Source: Sporothrix humicola (lineage: Eukaryota; Ascomycota; Sordariomycetes; Ophiostomatales; Ophiostomataceae). From it: a stretch of DNA of 64,000 nt. Where the stretch lies: positions 434,001 to 498,000 of the forward strand of contig WNYE01000001.1 of the NCBI GenBank assembly GCA_021396245.1. The letters run 5' to 3'. The first letter of the stretch is position 1, and every line of letters starts with the position of its first letter. Positions 1 to 11,831 of the stretch are shown here, piece by piece. A program made the position numbers and the translations under genes. The notes under the pieces were generated by a model that saw only the letters and a program-made list of their open reading frames with translations, made no database searches and was not told the origin of the DNA.

Positions 1-2962
1 GACACTCTTGTTGTTTTCGTGTATATATGTAGCAATGATGTTCCAGCGTGCTTCTCAATAATAGTATTGTTTATTGAAAAAGAACCTGCAAAGTACAAAA
101 GGGAGAACTGACATAAACACCCCTTTTTCGGGTCATGTGCCACTCTTCTAGAAACGTATTTCACCAATTAAGGTTTACAATCCGAGTGTCTGATTTGTTA
201 TCGGATGTGACCGACTTGTGGCCTTCCTAAGAACATATCAACATATGAAGTTGCCCTGACGTATCTACGCCGTCAACTTGGAAGCCGGCGTCAGTTTGCC
301 TCGAGTGGTTGAGCGAAGGCGGCTAGAAAAACTGCCAGACAGCAAGGAATGTGAGTTGGCCAGGGACGTCAATGTTTCAAAACATGGAAAGACCCTCGAC
401 GATTGGCCTGTTCTGACTTGGTCAGTGCTTGTCTTGCAATCCTCCCCACAACGGCGGCTAAGTCTTGGACGGATTGCTCCGCAGCGTTCTGACGACTTCA
501 AGGGTATTATCCAGAACGAGGAACTCTGTGTTTGTGTATCTCTTTATGAATAATATATGATTCAAAGTAAACGAGAGACTTCTCGATATACTTGACATGA
601 AGGTATGGAAGTTGCGGTGAGCATACAGATACGCAGAATCGTCATGCAAAAGGAGACAAGGATGTAAAAGCCAACGGCCAACGGTCACCGATTACAGACG
701 GCAATATAATTGCACATCGTGGTCCTGCCTCCTTGTATCCTTACTTCCCTTCTATTTACCCGTTATTCTAATCAATCACATATGTGCAACACGTGCATCT
801 AGCATATATTCTAAGGAAGCCCTAAGAATGCTAACCGATATGAGCAGATGCTATAATACGTCGAGGTCATTAGTATATAAACAATAGTACTCCCAAGGGA
901 GGGAGAGGATAAAGATCGTGGACAAGAAAATAGAGTTATGAGGCGAGAATAGCCGTGCTCGAGACACACGACCATTGCATTTTAAGGCAGAATATAAACA
1001 GCCCATTCTCTTCCCGCTCTCTTTTTTCTCAGCCCAGATAGCCTACATCTCATGGGAAGAGAATGTCTAAGTCAGCAAGACCAGGAAGGAGCCGGTGTGC
1101 TGTCCACCCAATGAAGAAATGGCCCCCACCACGATTGGTGTGCTATTTTGGTTCGTGTCCGCGTGCTAGAGCACGGGTGCCCCACCTTTTAACCAGTGTA
1201 CAGCATCTGGTTCGTTGTCACAATATGCAAAGCACGCTCACCTGGTCAGTTCGTCCAACAGTTATCGTGTATTTCGTTGTCGAAAGGGGGGGAATGCGAC
1301 ACCCAGCCTCCCTACGTGAAGCCAGCTTTTTGTCACAATCGTCTTTCTCTCGAGGTTTCTGGGAGTGTTTGTTCTTTATCTCCTTCTCGCAAAGAACAGA
1401 GTATGGGTGGAACATGGTGGAGAAATCTAGAGTAATAGCCTCGTTGCTGCTTGCGTGTAAGTGACAGAGACATTGTGCATTTTTCTTGTTTCTTTAAACA
1501 CATTCAAGAACATGACTGTTGGTAATATTCCAGCCTTGTGCTGCAAGGTATCTCAAAGTACTTGGCTCTGTTCAGTGTGATTTTAATTTTACTTTACTCT
1601 TCATGCGCACATTTGCTCTTGGGTGCTTTCCCTCTTCAGCAGAGCCTGTTCCGAAGATGGTCTTTCCTGATTCGCTGAACCCTGGCATTCCCCTCGCATG
1701 CGCTTGTCCCTCTCCTTCCTTGCGCAGTCACCTAAGCGCCGGGCCCCTTTCCTCCTGTCTCTGTTGAGGAAAGAAGGACTGGAAAACGAGGAAAACACAT
1801 CTCACCCCAGCAGGAGTGTTCTTTCCCATTTTCTACTCTTTGCGCCAGAGGAAGGCGCTTCCGTTCCCAGTTCTACCCCGTTCTTTCCCACCTGCCATCC
1901 ATCCCCCCGCCTTGTCTTTCCCTTCCCCAACTGAACGAATTCTGACCTTATTCCCATCTTGGATGGCCCTTTTGTCGCCATCTTTCCACACCGCTGGCGC
2001 CCTATCTCCCATCCTCTCTTTTGCCACGATCCCAGTTCTCTACTAACCCATTTGCACACTTGGACCTTGAGTACTCAGCAATCCTCTCCACACCATAGAC
2101 ACGATACATCGCGTGTAGCACGAGGTCTTGCATGGGGCGCAGTACTGTGTTCACCACCAAAGCACCCTCAGGCCAACACCAGCCGGCACCAATTAACAGC
2201 CACCAATACAGCGAGACACACGAGGTATTGGGTCGCAAGAGCGCCTACACCACCCCTGCCCTCTTGTTACTGTCCCATTCTCTCCTACTCAACTACTTCC
2301 CATCATTCTGGCACTCTCTACCCTCTGGCGACCCTTCCCGTCTTTCCCCTCTGATTGTCTTTGTTATTTTCTCATCTTTTGTTTTCCTTATTTCCTCTTT
2401 CTTCCGTTATTCATATCTTCTATCACGAGGTTTTCCTGGGCTTCCTCCCTTCCTCTCCTCCCCCCTTCTCGAAATATCATACATGCTTCGTCGTGAGTCC
2501 GAATTGTCGCGGTGACAATCGCTCGCCTCGTCGCCTGATCGGTCGGTTCGTTGTGGTTTGCGTGGTCTGCGTGGTTTGCAAGATACTATCGCGAGCGAGG
2601 ACAATCTTCTTTCTCTTTTCCTTCCTCCTTCCCCATCTTCATATTCTCACGACTCGACCTCTTCGACTCCTCGAAAGGAACGCAAAAGCGCTCCTGCTTC
2701 TCCACCCCCCCTCGCCGCTCTTCGTTTGTCTTCCTCGATATTTCATTTTCGCCGCAACCGCCGCCGCTGCCACCGACCAGAGACGACCGAATCGCACGGA
2801 ATTCGCCTTTGGCCTTCATTTCCCTGGCTTTCCCATAGTTGTATCTCGTCCGCTGTATCCGCCCGCGCATCCTCCCCGCCGACGCGATCGCCGTCGCAAT
2901 AGCCGTCACCGATCCGTTGATGCATTCCGCGGCTCGTATCTTTTGCCCGAAACGACGCCAGA
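1..2962. other. Spacer and CT-rich leader of NTA1
   Basis: No gene is supported here. Positions 1-260 and 560-1060 are AT-rich. A more GC-rich patch at about 265-553 is open on both strands (91 codons on plus, starting at a non-ATG codon; 78 on minus) but neither product is recognisable; it could be the relic of an exon. From about 1650 to 2960 the top strand becomes strongly pyrimidine-rich, the usual look of a fungal promoter and 5' leader, and it runs straight into the NTA1 start. One copy of the dispersed word GGAAGGAGC lies at 1084. Confidence 0.6.
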
Positions 2963-5900
2963 ATGAGGATAGGCTGTTTACAATTCTCCCCGCAGGTCGG
3001 GGACGTCAATAACAACCTCAACCGGGCCGATGCCGTGCTGAATAGGGCAACAGATGTCGATGGTCTGGATCTTCTCGTGCTGCCAGAACTGGCCTTTACC
3101 GGTATGTTGACGATAAGGCCTGGAATACAGAATACACGCTCACTCAATGCCATTTTCTTCTAACCAATGTCCAGGCTATAATTTTCGTTCTTTGAGTGAG
3201 ATTACTCCATTTCTGGAACCGTCAGGATCGGGCATCAGCGCTTTATGGGCACGCACGACCGCGCTCAAGCACAACTGCCATGTTGTTGTTGGCTACCCAG
3301 AAAAGGTCGATGTTGCCCAAAAGTGGCCGGCGTCGCCCGAATTCTACAACTCTGCCATTATCGTCAGCAAAGACGGTGAAACAATAGCCAACTATCGCAA
3401 GTCGTTTCTTTACGCGGTCGACGAAACTTGGGCACTCGAGGGTCAAGATGGCTTCTTTGAGGGGTACATTGATGGCCTCGGCGATGTCGCCATGGGCATC
3501 TGTAAGTCGCCCACTTATTTTTCGTCATTTGCACATTTTGATTTTTTATTGAGCATTTTACTAACTTGCTTTTTGTAGGTATGGATTTAAAGTAAGTTAT
3601 GGTATCTGACTAATATATGCAATCATGACACTGTAGGTTCTTCGTTTTGCTAACACTGATCTCCAGTCCGTATCGTTTCGAGGCGCCATGGCACAACTTT
3701 GAGTTTGCTTTCCATGTCCTTGAAGTCAACGCAAACCTCGTCATTCTCACCATGGCTTGGCTCACTCGCGAAGCCGCCCACACATTCTCCCAACTACCCC
3801 AAGAACCCGACCTCGAGACCCTCGAGTATTGGGTCCAACGCCTGGAACCGCTTATTCGCCGCGAGAACGAAGAGGAAATCATTGTCGTCTTTTGTAATCG
3901 TGCCGGAACCGAAGGTGATGCCGTCTATGCCGGCACCAGCTCTGTCATCGGCATCAAGAACGGCGAAGTCAACCTTTATGGTGTTCTTGGCCGTGGCGTC
4001 AAAGAGCTCCTGGTGGTTGACACAGAAAAGGCACCATTTGCCAAACTGCTCCGCACTGGCCACAATCGAAAGTCTGGAACGGCCAAAGCTGACGGGTACG
4101 ACTCAAACCAAAGCCACGCCGGATCGTCGCCAGATGTCTCGAGAAAATCGACGCCCTTTCCGACAAAAAAGACATTCCATCCCTTTCGTGATGTCAGCCA
4201 AGAAGAAGGCTATCATGATATCGAATCACACGGGACGCCGATCGACGACGTTGATGACGGATGGGAAATCATGTCGACCACTGCATCTCACGGTTCTGCC
4301 CCCAGTACTTACTCTCAATCCGCCGTTATGCCACAAAGAAACTCGATGCCCAAACTTGGGCTACAAATCCCAAACGGCACGGACAATAACTCGCTCTTCT
4401 CACATCAAAAGGGCCCAGTCAGTGCTACACGTGGCCGCGACGGGAAGTCACCTGCCGTCGGAATAGATGAGATTCCTACGCCAACCGCTCCAAGCCCAAC
4501 GCCCATGAACATGCGTCCTTCCTTCAACATGCCGGACAAATCGGAGAAGAAGCCGCCTACGCCTGCAAAGAAAGATTCCATCCCGGCCTCAGTCAACAGA
4601 AGAAGTGGCGGCAATGCTGTCAAAGTCAAACGGGCCGATACGCCAATGACGCCCCCACTGCGCTCCGGGACGAAAGAAAAAGCACGTGGCCCAACCCCCA
4701 TCTCCGAAGCCCCGCCGTCACCTCCATCGGACGAGGAAACCGCACCTAACGGAACGCCATATCCCAGAGGATACTCGTCGTCGGGTAAGAAGCCACAAAA
4801 ACAATCAAATGGCTCGTCGAATCGCAACAGAGACAAGGGTGACCGTGAGCATACTACTCGCCCAAGAGCCTCATCGCTCACAACACAGGCAGACCGAACG
4901 AGGTCATATCAATCTCCAGTAGCAACACCGGCTATCATGACTGCTGTTCCGACTAATATGTCGAGTGATGCAATCTGGGCCGAGGTCTTTCGCAACATGG
5001 AGATGTCAGACACTGCTCCCAGAAGAGACTCCATGTATTGCCACGGCGATCTAGATGAAATCCTAGTTGGAGAATCGTCGTCGCAAGTTGGTATGCAAGA
5101 GGAAGAACTCTTCTCCGAGGTGCAAAAGGAGTTTGCTCATCTCGTGAATACCGAAGCAAGGCAGCCATCGCCCGCTCCGGCTGCTCAACCGGACCGTCCG
5201 CCATCCACCAAGTCACGCAACGCAAGCTTTTCCCGAGGCGCCGATGGTATGAACCTCCGCAGGACCATGAGCCAATCACGCATGTCTGTTCCTATTCTAG
5301 CCAGCTCTGGTGTGCTCCGCCCAGAGTCTCAAACACACTCCCAGACTCGGCGGTCGGAATCACCCATATACTTCCGGCCAGAAAGCAAAGGCGCCAATAA
5401 GCCACCACCTCAGGCGGTGCATAGACGCCGGTCGTCAGACATTATTTACGAACCACCACCGAGCTTCTCGGGTATGCGGCGAGCCGATTCTCCAATCGTG
5501 TATTCATCAACCGCAGCTGGGAGCAACACCCCTTCTCAAGGGAGAATGAAGACCGCCTCGCGTCCCGTCAGTCGCGGACGGCAGCCCTTTTCCAAAGTAA
5601 ATGCGACTAATGGGTCAAGCACACCGAACACGCAGTGGTCCAATGGACATACTGGCCGTGCTACTGGCAGCATTGATCGTGGAAGAAGGCTGTCGACCAG
5701 CCAATCGATAGATTCATTGTCTCGGTCGGCTGCATCGTCGTCCTTGTCCTTGCACGATCGGTCCATGTCCACCAACTCCTCGTCGGCATCCTGGCTCTTT
5801 GGAACACCGCCGCCCGGAACACGCACCGAACCGCCCCTGGACCCAGATGATGAGATCATCGCAATGATCAATCTCATCCATACTGGCTGCCCAGTCCACA

Positions 5901-6355
5901 ACTCGAGAGCTCCCTCATTAGAACCGCAGTCGCAGAGCCAGATACTTCAACAGGTCCGAAGCCAGAGTCAAGGACAGGGGCCAAGCCAAACCCAGACCCA
6001 GACCCCGAGGCAAGGACGCCAGACGTCACAGCAACGGGGTCGGCAGTCACGTCAAAGACAAGCGACACCCGGAAACCACACGCCGAATCAGCAGCAGCTT
6101 CTGTTACAGCAGCAACAATCATCCCAGACACCCGCCGCGCAGGGTAGTGAGGAACCTCTCTACGAGATTATCCTCCCGCCCCATATCCGCGACCTGGTCG
6201 ATTCTCTGTCGAGCCCAGAGCCACGCATCCAGTCACCACTGCGTGCACTCGATCTCCTGAGGCCGGACCGCGCCACACCAAAGTTCGATCCTCCGACACC
6301 GACTGCCATGCAGTTTGATATCAACGACGAGAAGAGTGCACCGGCCACTGCCTGA
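2963..6355 (+). CDS. NTA1: Protein N-terminal Asn/Gln amidase (nitrilase family), long disordered tail
   Basis: Likely deamidates N-terminal Asn or Gln so that the protein enters the Arg/N-degron pathway. Four exons by frame and motif: 2963-3101, 3175-3501, a 13-nt micro-exon 3579-3591, and 3667-6355, giving 1055 aa. The carbon-nitrogen hydrolase triad is visible: Glu42 (LPELAFTG), Lys122 (NYRKSFLY) and Cys156 (GICMDLNPYRFEAPW, a typical Nta1 block). The hydrolase domain occupies about residues 1-285. The remaining ~770 residues are Ser/Pro/Thr-rich low complexity with a Gln-rich stretch near 5930-6120; yeast Nta1 (457 aa) has no such tail. The start is the first ATG in frame with the strand-1 motif GCLQFSP. 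Intron 3 has two possible in-frame acceptors (see findings). Family assignment is firm; the role of the tail is unknown. Confidence 0.92.
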
Positions 6356-9300
6356 CCACTAGCCACTTGTGCTTCTTGATTTTAGTTTCCATTATTTTGG
6401 CTCCCTTTTTTTGTCACTGTAATGAAACAAACTCGTCGAAGTGCTTTTCTTTTCCTACTAGTTCTCATGTTCTTTATACCATCCTTTTTTACGAGCGTTG
6501 ATAATTTTTGTTGTCTTAAGCGTTCTCGTTCTGATTTACCTTCATTCAAAAATCAATCTGCTCGACATCTACATGCTTTTCGGCATTTTATTCTTCAAAC
6601 CTTCATCCATCTTCTGTTTCCATTCTTCTTTTCTCCGGGTATTTGATACAGCCTTACGGTTCTTTCTTTTGTTTTCTCATTTCACCTTCTAGTTCTTCTA
6701 CTAGGGAGTTTAGATGGTATTGGGTGTCCTTCATTGATGGCATAGCGATTCGTGTACTTTACAAACCCACGGTCAGGGAAACAACTTTTCATAATGGATA
6801 TTATTGGCAATTTTGGGGTCTCAATTATTTTACACGCAAATTCATACTTTTCTCATGATCATTCATTTTACCTCCACCTTTGGCAGAAATAGTGTGATAT
6901 GCCCAAAATGTACGAGTAGACGCCGAGCTCAACCATCTCCTCTTGACGAAGTATGAATAACCTCAAATTCGTCTTGCCTAAATACTATCAACACCCTTTT
7001 CTCGAAAATGGCCACCTAAGATCTGGCCAGTCCTGTTGATCTTGCCGTCCAACGAAGGACCCTTTGTTTACAAACTGTCTGTTGGTGTTACACATTCTCA
7101 AGTGAGCGCTCAAGCAATATACCTTCTATTCACCGCATTTCCGAGAACCTCATAGGTACAGAAAACTGCTACTTTGCATTCTGTACGCGCCAAGTGTCGT
7201 GTGAGTTTGTGCCCTTCTCGCCTGATATGGAAGGTTCTCCTCATCACTAAATGAACCAACAGCCCACCTTCTGCCACAGCGCTTAGTTCATATTGGATAT
7301 GTGGCTCAATTATTTCTTTTGCATATATGTTTTCTTTTTGCCCTTCTGCATGGCGATTCAATACGAAAGTAAATCAAAGTCGGTAAGCTCCGTCTGTGCA
7401 ACCCGAATGGTAATGTGATATGATATTGCTGCCCATTTTTTCAATATTCGAGAAATCGTTCTGCAATATCATCCTGGCTGGGCGCATAACCAAGGAATTT
7501 TAATTGAAGACCACCCTTCACTCCGTACCTGACAAGCTTTTTACCAGAGAATTACGACGCACGGCGGAGAATGTTTTGATAAGCTTCCTACCCCGGCTTC
7601 CAAGCGCCAAGGAAGGCTCAAAAAATAAAAACGTGGATGACATGAAAACGAAGACAGATGGCAGATCACATATACATGATTTTACCATGGCGGTTCTTGA
7701 AAGACCATGAACGGAGCAATTAAAGCGGAGGAGATGGATTTCGTAGTCCAATGGAGCAAAGAAGTACTTACCACGGACATATGAACATGGACATTGTACT
7801 TTGTACTCCGTGAGGTACCAGGGAAGATCGAAGTTGGCCGCAATAATGGGCCACGCCAGGTAGAGGTGGGAAAAGTAGACGAATCGTAGATTTCCGGCAA
7901 AAGGATGAACACCATCTTGTGTCTTTACCAGCAGCTTTGTCGATTGGTCGCTCTTGTAGGGCAAGATATCAGCCCGTTTTTGCACATTCTTCTCGTGGTT
8001 CTTTTGCAATTTTCAGGAACGAGTGTATGTGCGTCGATAAGTTTGAAACACAATTGTCCGAGGGCGGGGAGAGAAGCAGTAGAAACAAGACAAAAAGAAC
8101 CAAGAAAAAGAGGCTCGTGAGAAACAAAACATTGTCTGTGTCTACTGTGAATGCATTGTCCACACTTTGGAAAAACCTGGATGCAATGTCTGGGTCAAAA
8201 GGCTTGTGCTCCTGTCGAGGACCAAAACTCCGAAGAAAACGACAAACGAGAACCATCAATGACTGCCAGCGCTTGCCAAACAGCATATCGAGAGGGAACG
8301 TGCGCAAACTGCGGTAGATGAGGGAAAACAGAATGAGAAAATACGACGACGGTCAATGTCAGCCATCTTCTGACTGACTGCCATTGTCAATGGCAATGTC
8401 GTCTTGCAAAGGTCGTTTAGTTCCCGCTTGGGGGCCAAAACCACTTCAACAAGCCGCTCTCCTCTCATCTTTAACGCTGTTTTTCCAACGTCTTTTGCAA
8501 GCAAAAACCTGGGACTTGCAGCCTGCAACTTGCAGATATCCTGCAGATTATGTCCAGTGTGCCTTTTGTCCACTTTTTGGTACTGTGCAGACGAAACGGT
8601 GAACGGACCCCAACCGCAGGAGGATAGAAAAAGAAAAGAAGAGAAAAATATCGGACATGACCGTGAAATCCTCGTGTTTTTCTTTCGCCTTCTTTGATGC
8701 GTGACGAGCTACGACGTGTGTGCTGGCGAATAGCGACGCGAACCTGTGGTCTGGTTGTGACGGCTGTGATAATGAGAAACGAAAAAGAGGTGACGGTGAA
8801 AAGAAAAAGAGAGACGAGGGAGTGACAGACAGAACACGGACAGAAGAGGAAACCCCACTGATGTGGAGAGTTGTGCAGCCCGCAATGGCCATCTCGGGCC
8901 GCCAAGTGGTCGAGAAAGAGCAGGGGAGCTAGCAGGGATGAATGGGGAAAGAGCGTTGTAAGTGGCAGGGGTGTGGGTGGATTTGATTTTTGGATTTTGG
9001 GGGGCAGGAGCGGGAGATGCACAAAGGTAGAGGTACAACAGAGGAAGACAAGACAGGCGTTCTTTCCTGCATAATTTCTCGTTTCTATGAGGAAAGAACG
9101 GTCGTTGCAATGTACAGCAACCTGGAAGGCGACCCTGTGCTCCTTCCTCCCCGAAGGAGAGGAAAGAGCCAGTGGCAGTCCGAGAAAGGGCAAGAGTGGA
9201 AAGTCTCTTGAGAAGGGAAGGAAGCATCGACCACGATATGCAGGTGCTCAAATGCAGCCTCTGGCCAATCACAGGCCCCAGCACACCCCAAGCACACCTC

Positions 9301-11831
9301 TAGCCGCCGAGCAAGTCAACAACCCCTGTCCAAAAAAGCCACCATCAACACCCTCCACCTCCACTCAAACCAGACTTTCGACTTCGACCTCGACACCAAC
9401 AGGTCGCTGAAGAGAGATGCATCGCCATTCCATCCCGTCCGCTGAAGGCTGGCTCGCAGGCTGCGCACGCTTTTCTGGCCGGGCCTGCGACCGTCTTTTG
9501 TGGCCAGGTGCCCTCCTTGCCCTCCTCGTGCCTTTCGCCTCCCTTTTCGCTGTTCGCCTTCTCTTTTCTGCCTCTTCTGCCCGGATTGCAACCATGGCCA
9601 TTCCCATGGGCCACATTTTGACCTCTTCCTTGCCTCTGCAAAGCTTGGCCCTGCCACCCATGCCAATATTATTTGACAGCTCTGAAGTCTCTCTCCAGTG
9701 AGGCCAGAAAGGGATCAGAAAGAGACCAGAAAGAGGCCACAAACGAAAAGAAAACAGGCCAGGCCTTGACCCCAGCAACGCATTCTGATGTTTTCTCAGC
9801 CAAGGATTGAGCAAGTGCTTGTTCGTGTTTCCTCCCTTCCTTGCTTCCAGGGCCGCCTTCTGACCCTTTCCCATGTCCATCCCATCTCAGCCCCAGTATC
9901 TGACGTTTTTGTGTTCGCAAAATAGAAGAGCTGAAAGGCAAGGAGAAAGACACGCAGACAACACGGCATCTCTGCAACTACATTTCTGCAGTATTCAATT
10001 CTCACAGCCTCAAACATACGCTGCATCTCTTATCCTGTACTACACAAATTCCCATTCAATTCTGCACCGTCGTCCATGTGCATGTTCTGCATTGCCCCTC
10101 GCCTCGACGCACAGCATCAGACGGCCCCCGATTTGACCACGCCACAGCTCTTTTCCCTGTCCAGTCTGAATCTCACGCATTCACTTCTTTCCTTGTCGTT
10201 TTAGCCCTCTTTTCAACAAACTCCCATCACATCCAACGGGACCAACCATCTGCATAACAAGGCAACGTTGAAGACAGACCAATCTGATTGTGGAGACCAG
10301 CGTCCATCTTCCCATCTTTTCACCCAGGACCCCTGTCGTTGCACTTGGCCTGAAGAGGACGGCTGGCTGAGCTTTGCTGAGCTTCGCCCTGGCTTTTCAC
10401 TCTCCTCTCTCTTTCAATCACTTTCACAGCAGTCTCTCTGCCCTGTGTCTGTGCTCCGCTCGCCGGCACTCCACGGCGCTCTGCTGTCTCTCCATCTCGT
10501 CACACCTCCCCACGTCCCCATCCACATCTTGTGCTCTCCTCTTTTCTTGTGCCTCTCTTTTTTTTCTGTGCCATTTCTCTTTTTTCCCTCCCAACGTCGT
10601 ACTCAATATTCCGTGATTTTCTGGTTTTCCTTTTGATTTCCTATCTACCACCTGCATTTTGACTTTCTTTTTGATCGTCAATTCTACCGCAACCGCCGGC
10701 CCCCAACTCGCCTTTCGCCCTTGCCTTCACTCGACGACAACCAGAATTCAGAGAAACAGAAAGCAGACACCAGAATATGTCGTACAACAAAAACCTAAAG
10801 AACTAACAACTCTCGGACGGGAGCAACCCTCGACGACATCCTTCGGCACTCCAGAAACTCTTCCAAGATTCTCTCTCCCCTTTCCACAGCTGCATCTCCA
10901 TCACAGATCACCCCTCCGTCGCACGTTCAAAACAAAGATTCCCACGCACGTTGTAGGCGCTGAAGGAGGTCCACCTCTTTTGAGTCTGGAGTCTTCAGTC
11001 TCGAGATCACAGAAGAAACATCACATATATCACGGCAGCAGGCGCTTACCTTGCTCCCCATCACCGCAAACCTACGGCTTTCCCATCTTGCATCTGCTGT
11101 TCTACATTCCCCATCGTGCATCGGCGGATATTGGATCAACCCATATTTTCTCTCACCTCCGCTTCCTTTTTCTTCTTTCCCCTGAGGCTTTTCCCTTCTT
11201 GACTTCGCACATCACCATCCTTCTTTTCCTTCACCTCTTGCCCCTGATTTCGCTACCGCTGCAACGGCGCCATCTCCTGTCAACATCTCCTGTTTTACTT
11301 GTTTTACACGCCCGGCGACCTGCGACTCCGATTCTTTCACGCTTTCACGCCAATCAAGAACAGCTTGTCTTTCCAGAAACTACAAAACAAATCACAATCT
11401 CCAGGCGAACCTCACGCATTGAACATTGCACTACTCCAACCTCGGACGCCACGCAATTCTACTTGGTGAAGCCCACGAACGCATCGCCGCTTGGCTTTTA
11501 TATATTGCTTCCCCCCGCCTTCACATTCTCGGTGGCGAACCCAATCCTAGCCGTATAATTTTTTTTCGAGGGTTGTACAGAAGCACCTCATTGTGCAACC
11601 GAAGGAACGTGGAGAAGGATTCCAAAAGGCACACGACGATCAGAGGCTTTTCGTTTTCTTCACTCCCTTCTCACACTCGTTTTCCCTCTCACAAACCCAT
11701 CCAACCCCCGTCATTATGCTTTGGGCTTTTTGAAGCCACAAGTAAGGCTGTCCATTATCGCGATATTTGCATATTCTTGACTTCACATCCCCTCTCTTCA
11801 TAGCCTTCAACGACACTTCGACACGGCCAAG
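6356..11831. other. 5.5-kb spacer with a purine/pyrimidine switch
   Basis: 6356-7450 is T-rich and looks like 3' flank of NTA1. At 7518-8310 the minus strand holds overlapping open stretches (up to 163 codons, one with a hydrophobic segment near 8040-8110), but several frames are open at once and no family motif appears, so I do not call a gene. The top strand is GA-rich at about 8600-9250 and CT-rich at about 9300-11830, switching near 9.25 kb. The CT-rich side is presumably the promoter and long leader of the surface-protein gene. Copies of GCTCYTTCC lie at 8946, 9139 and 9161; TACTCCGTG lies near 7804. Confidence 0.55.

Noticed and set aside
6422..6646. 74-codon ATG-led frame with a signal-peptide-like start
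   Set aside because: Begins 67 nt after the NTA1 stop in T-rich 3' flank, where hydrophobic codons arise by composition.
10659..11558. 299-codon open frame upstream of the surface-protein gene
   Set aside because: No ATG in the whole frame, composition is leader-like CT-rich, and no domain is visible; stop codons are scarce because of composition.
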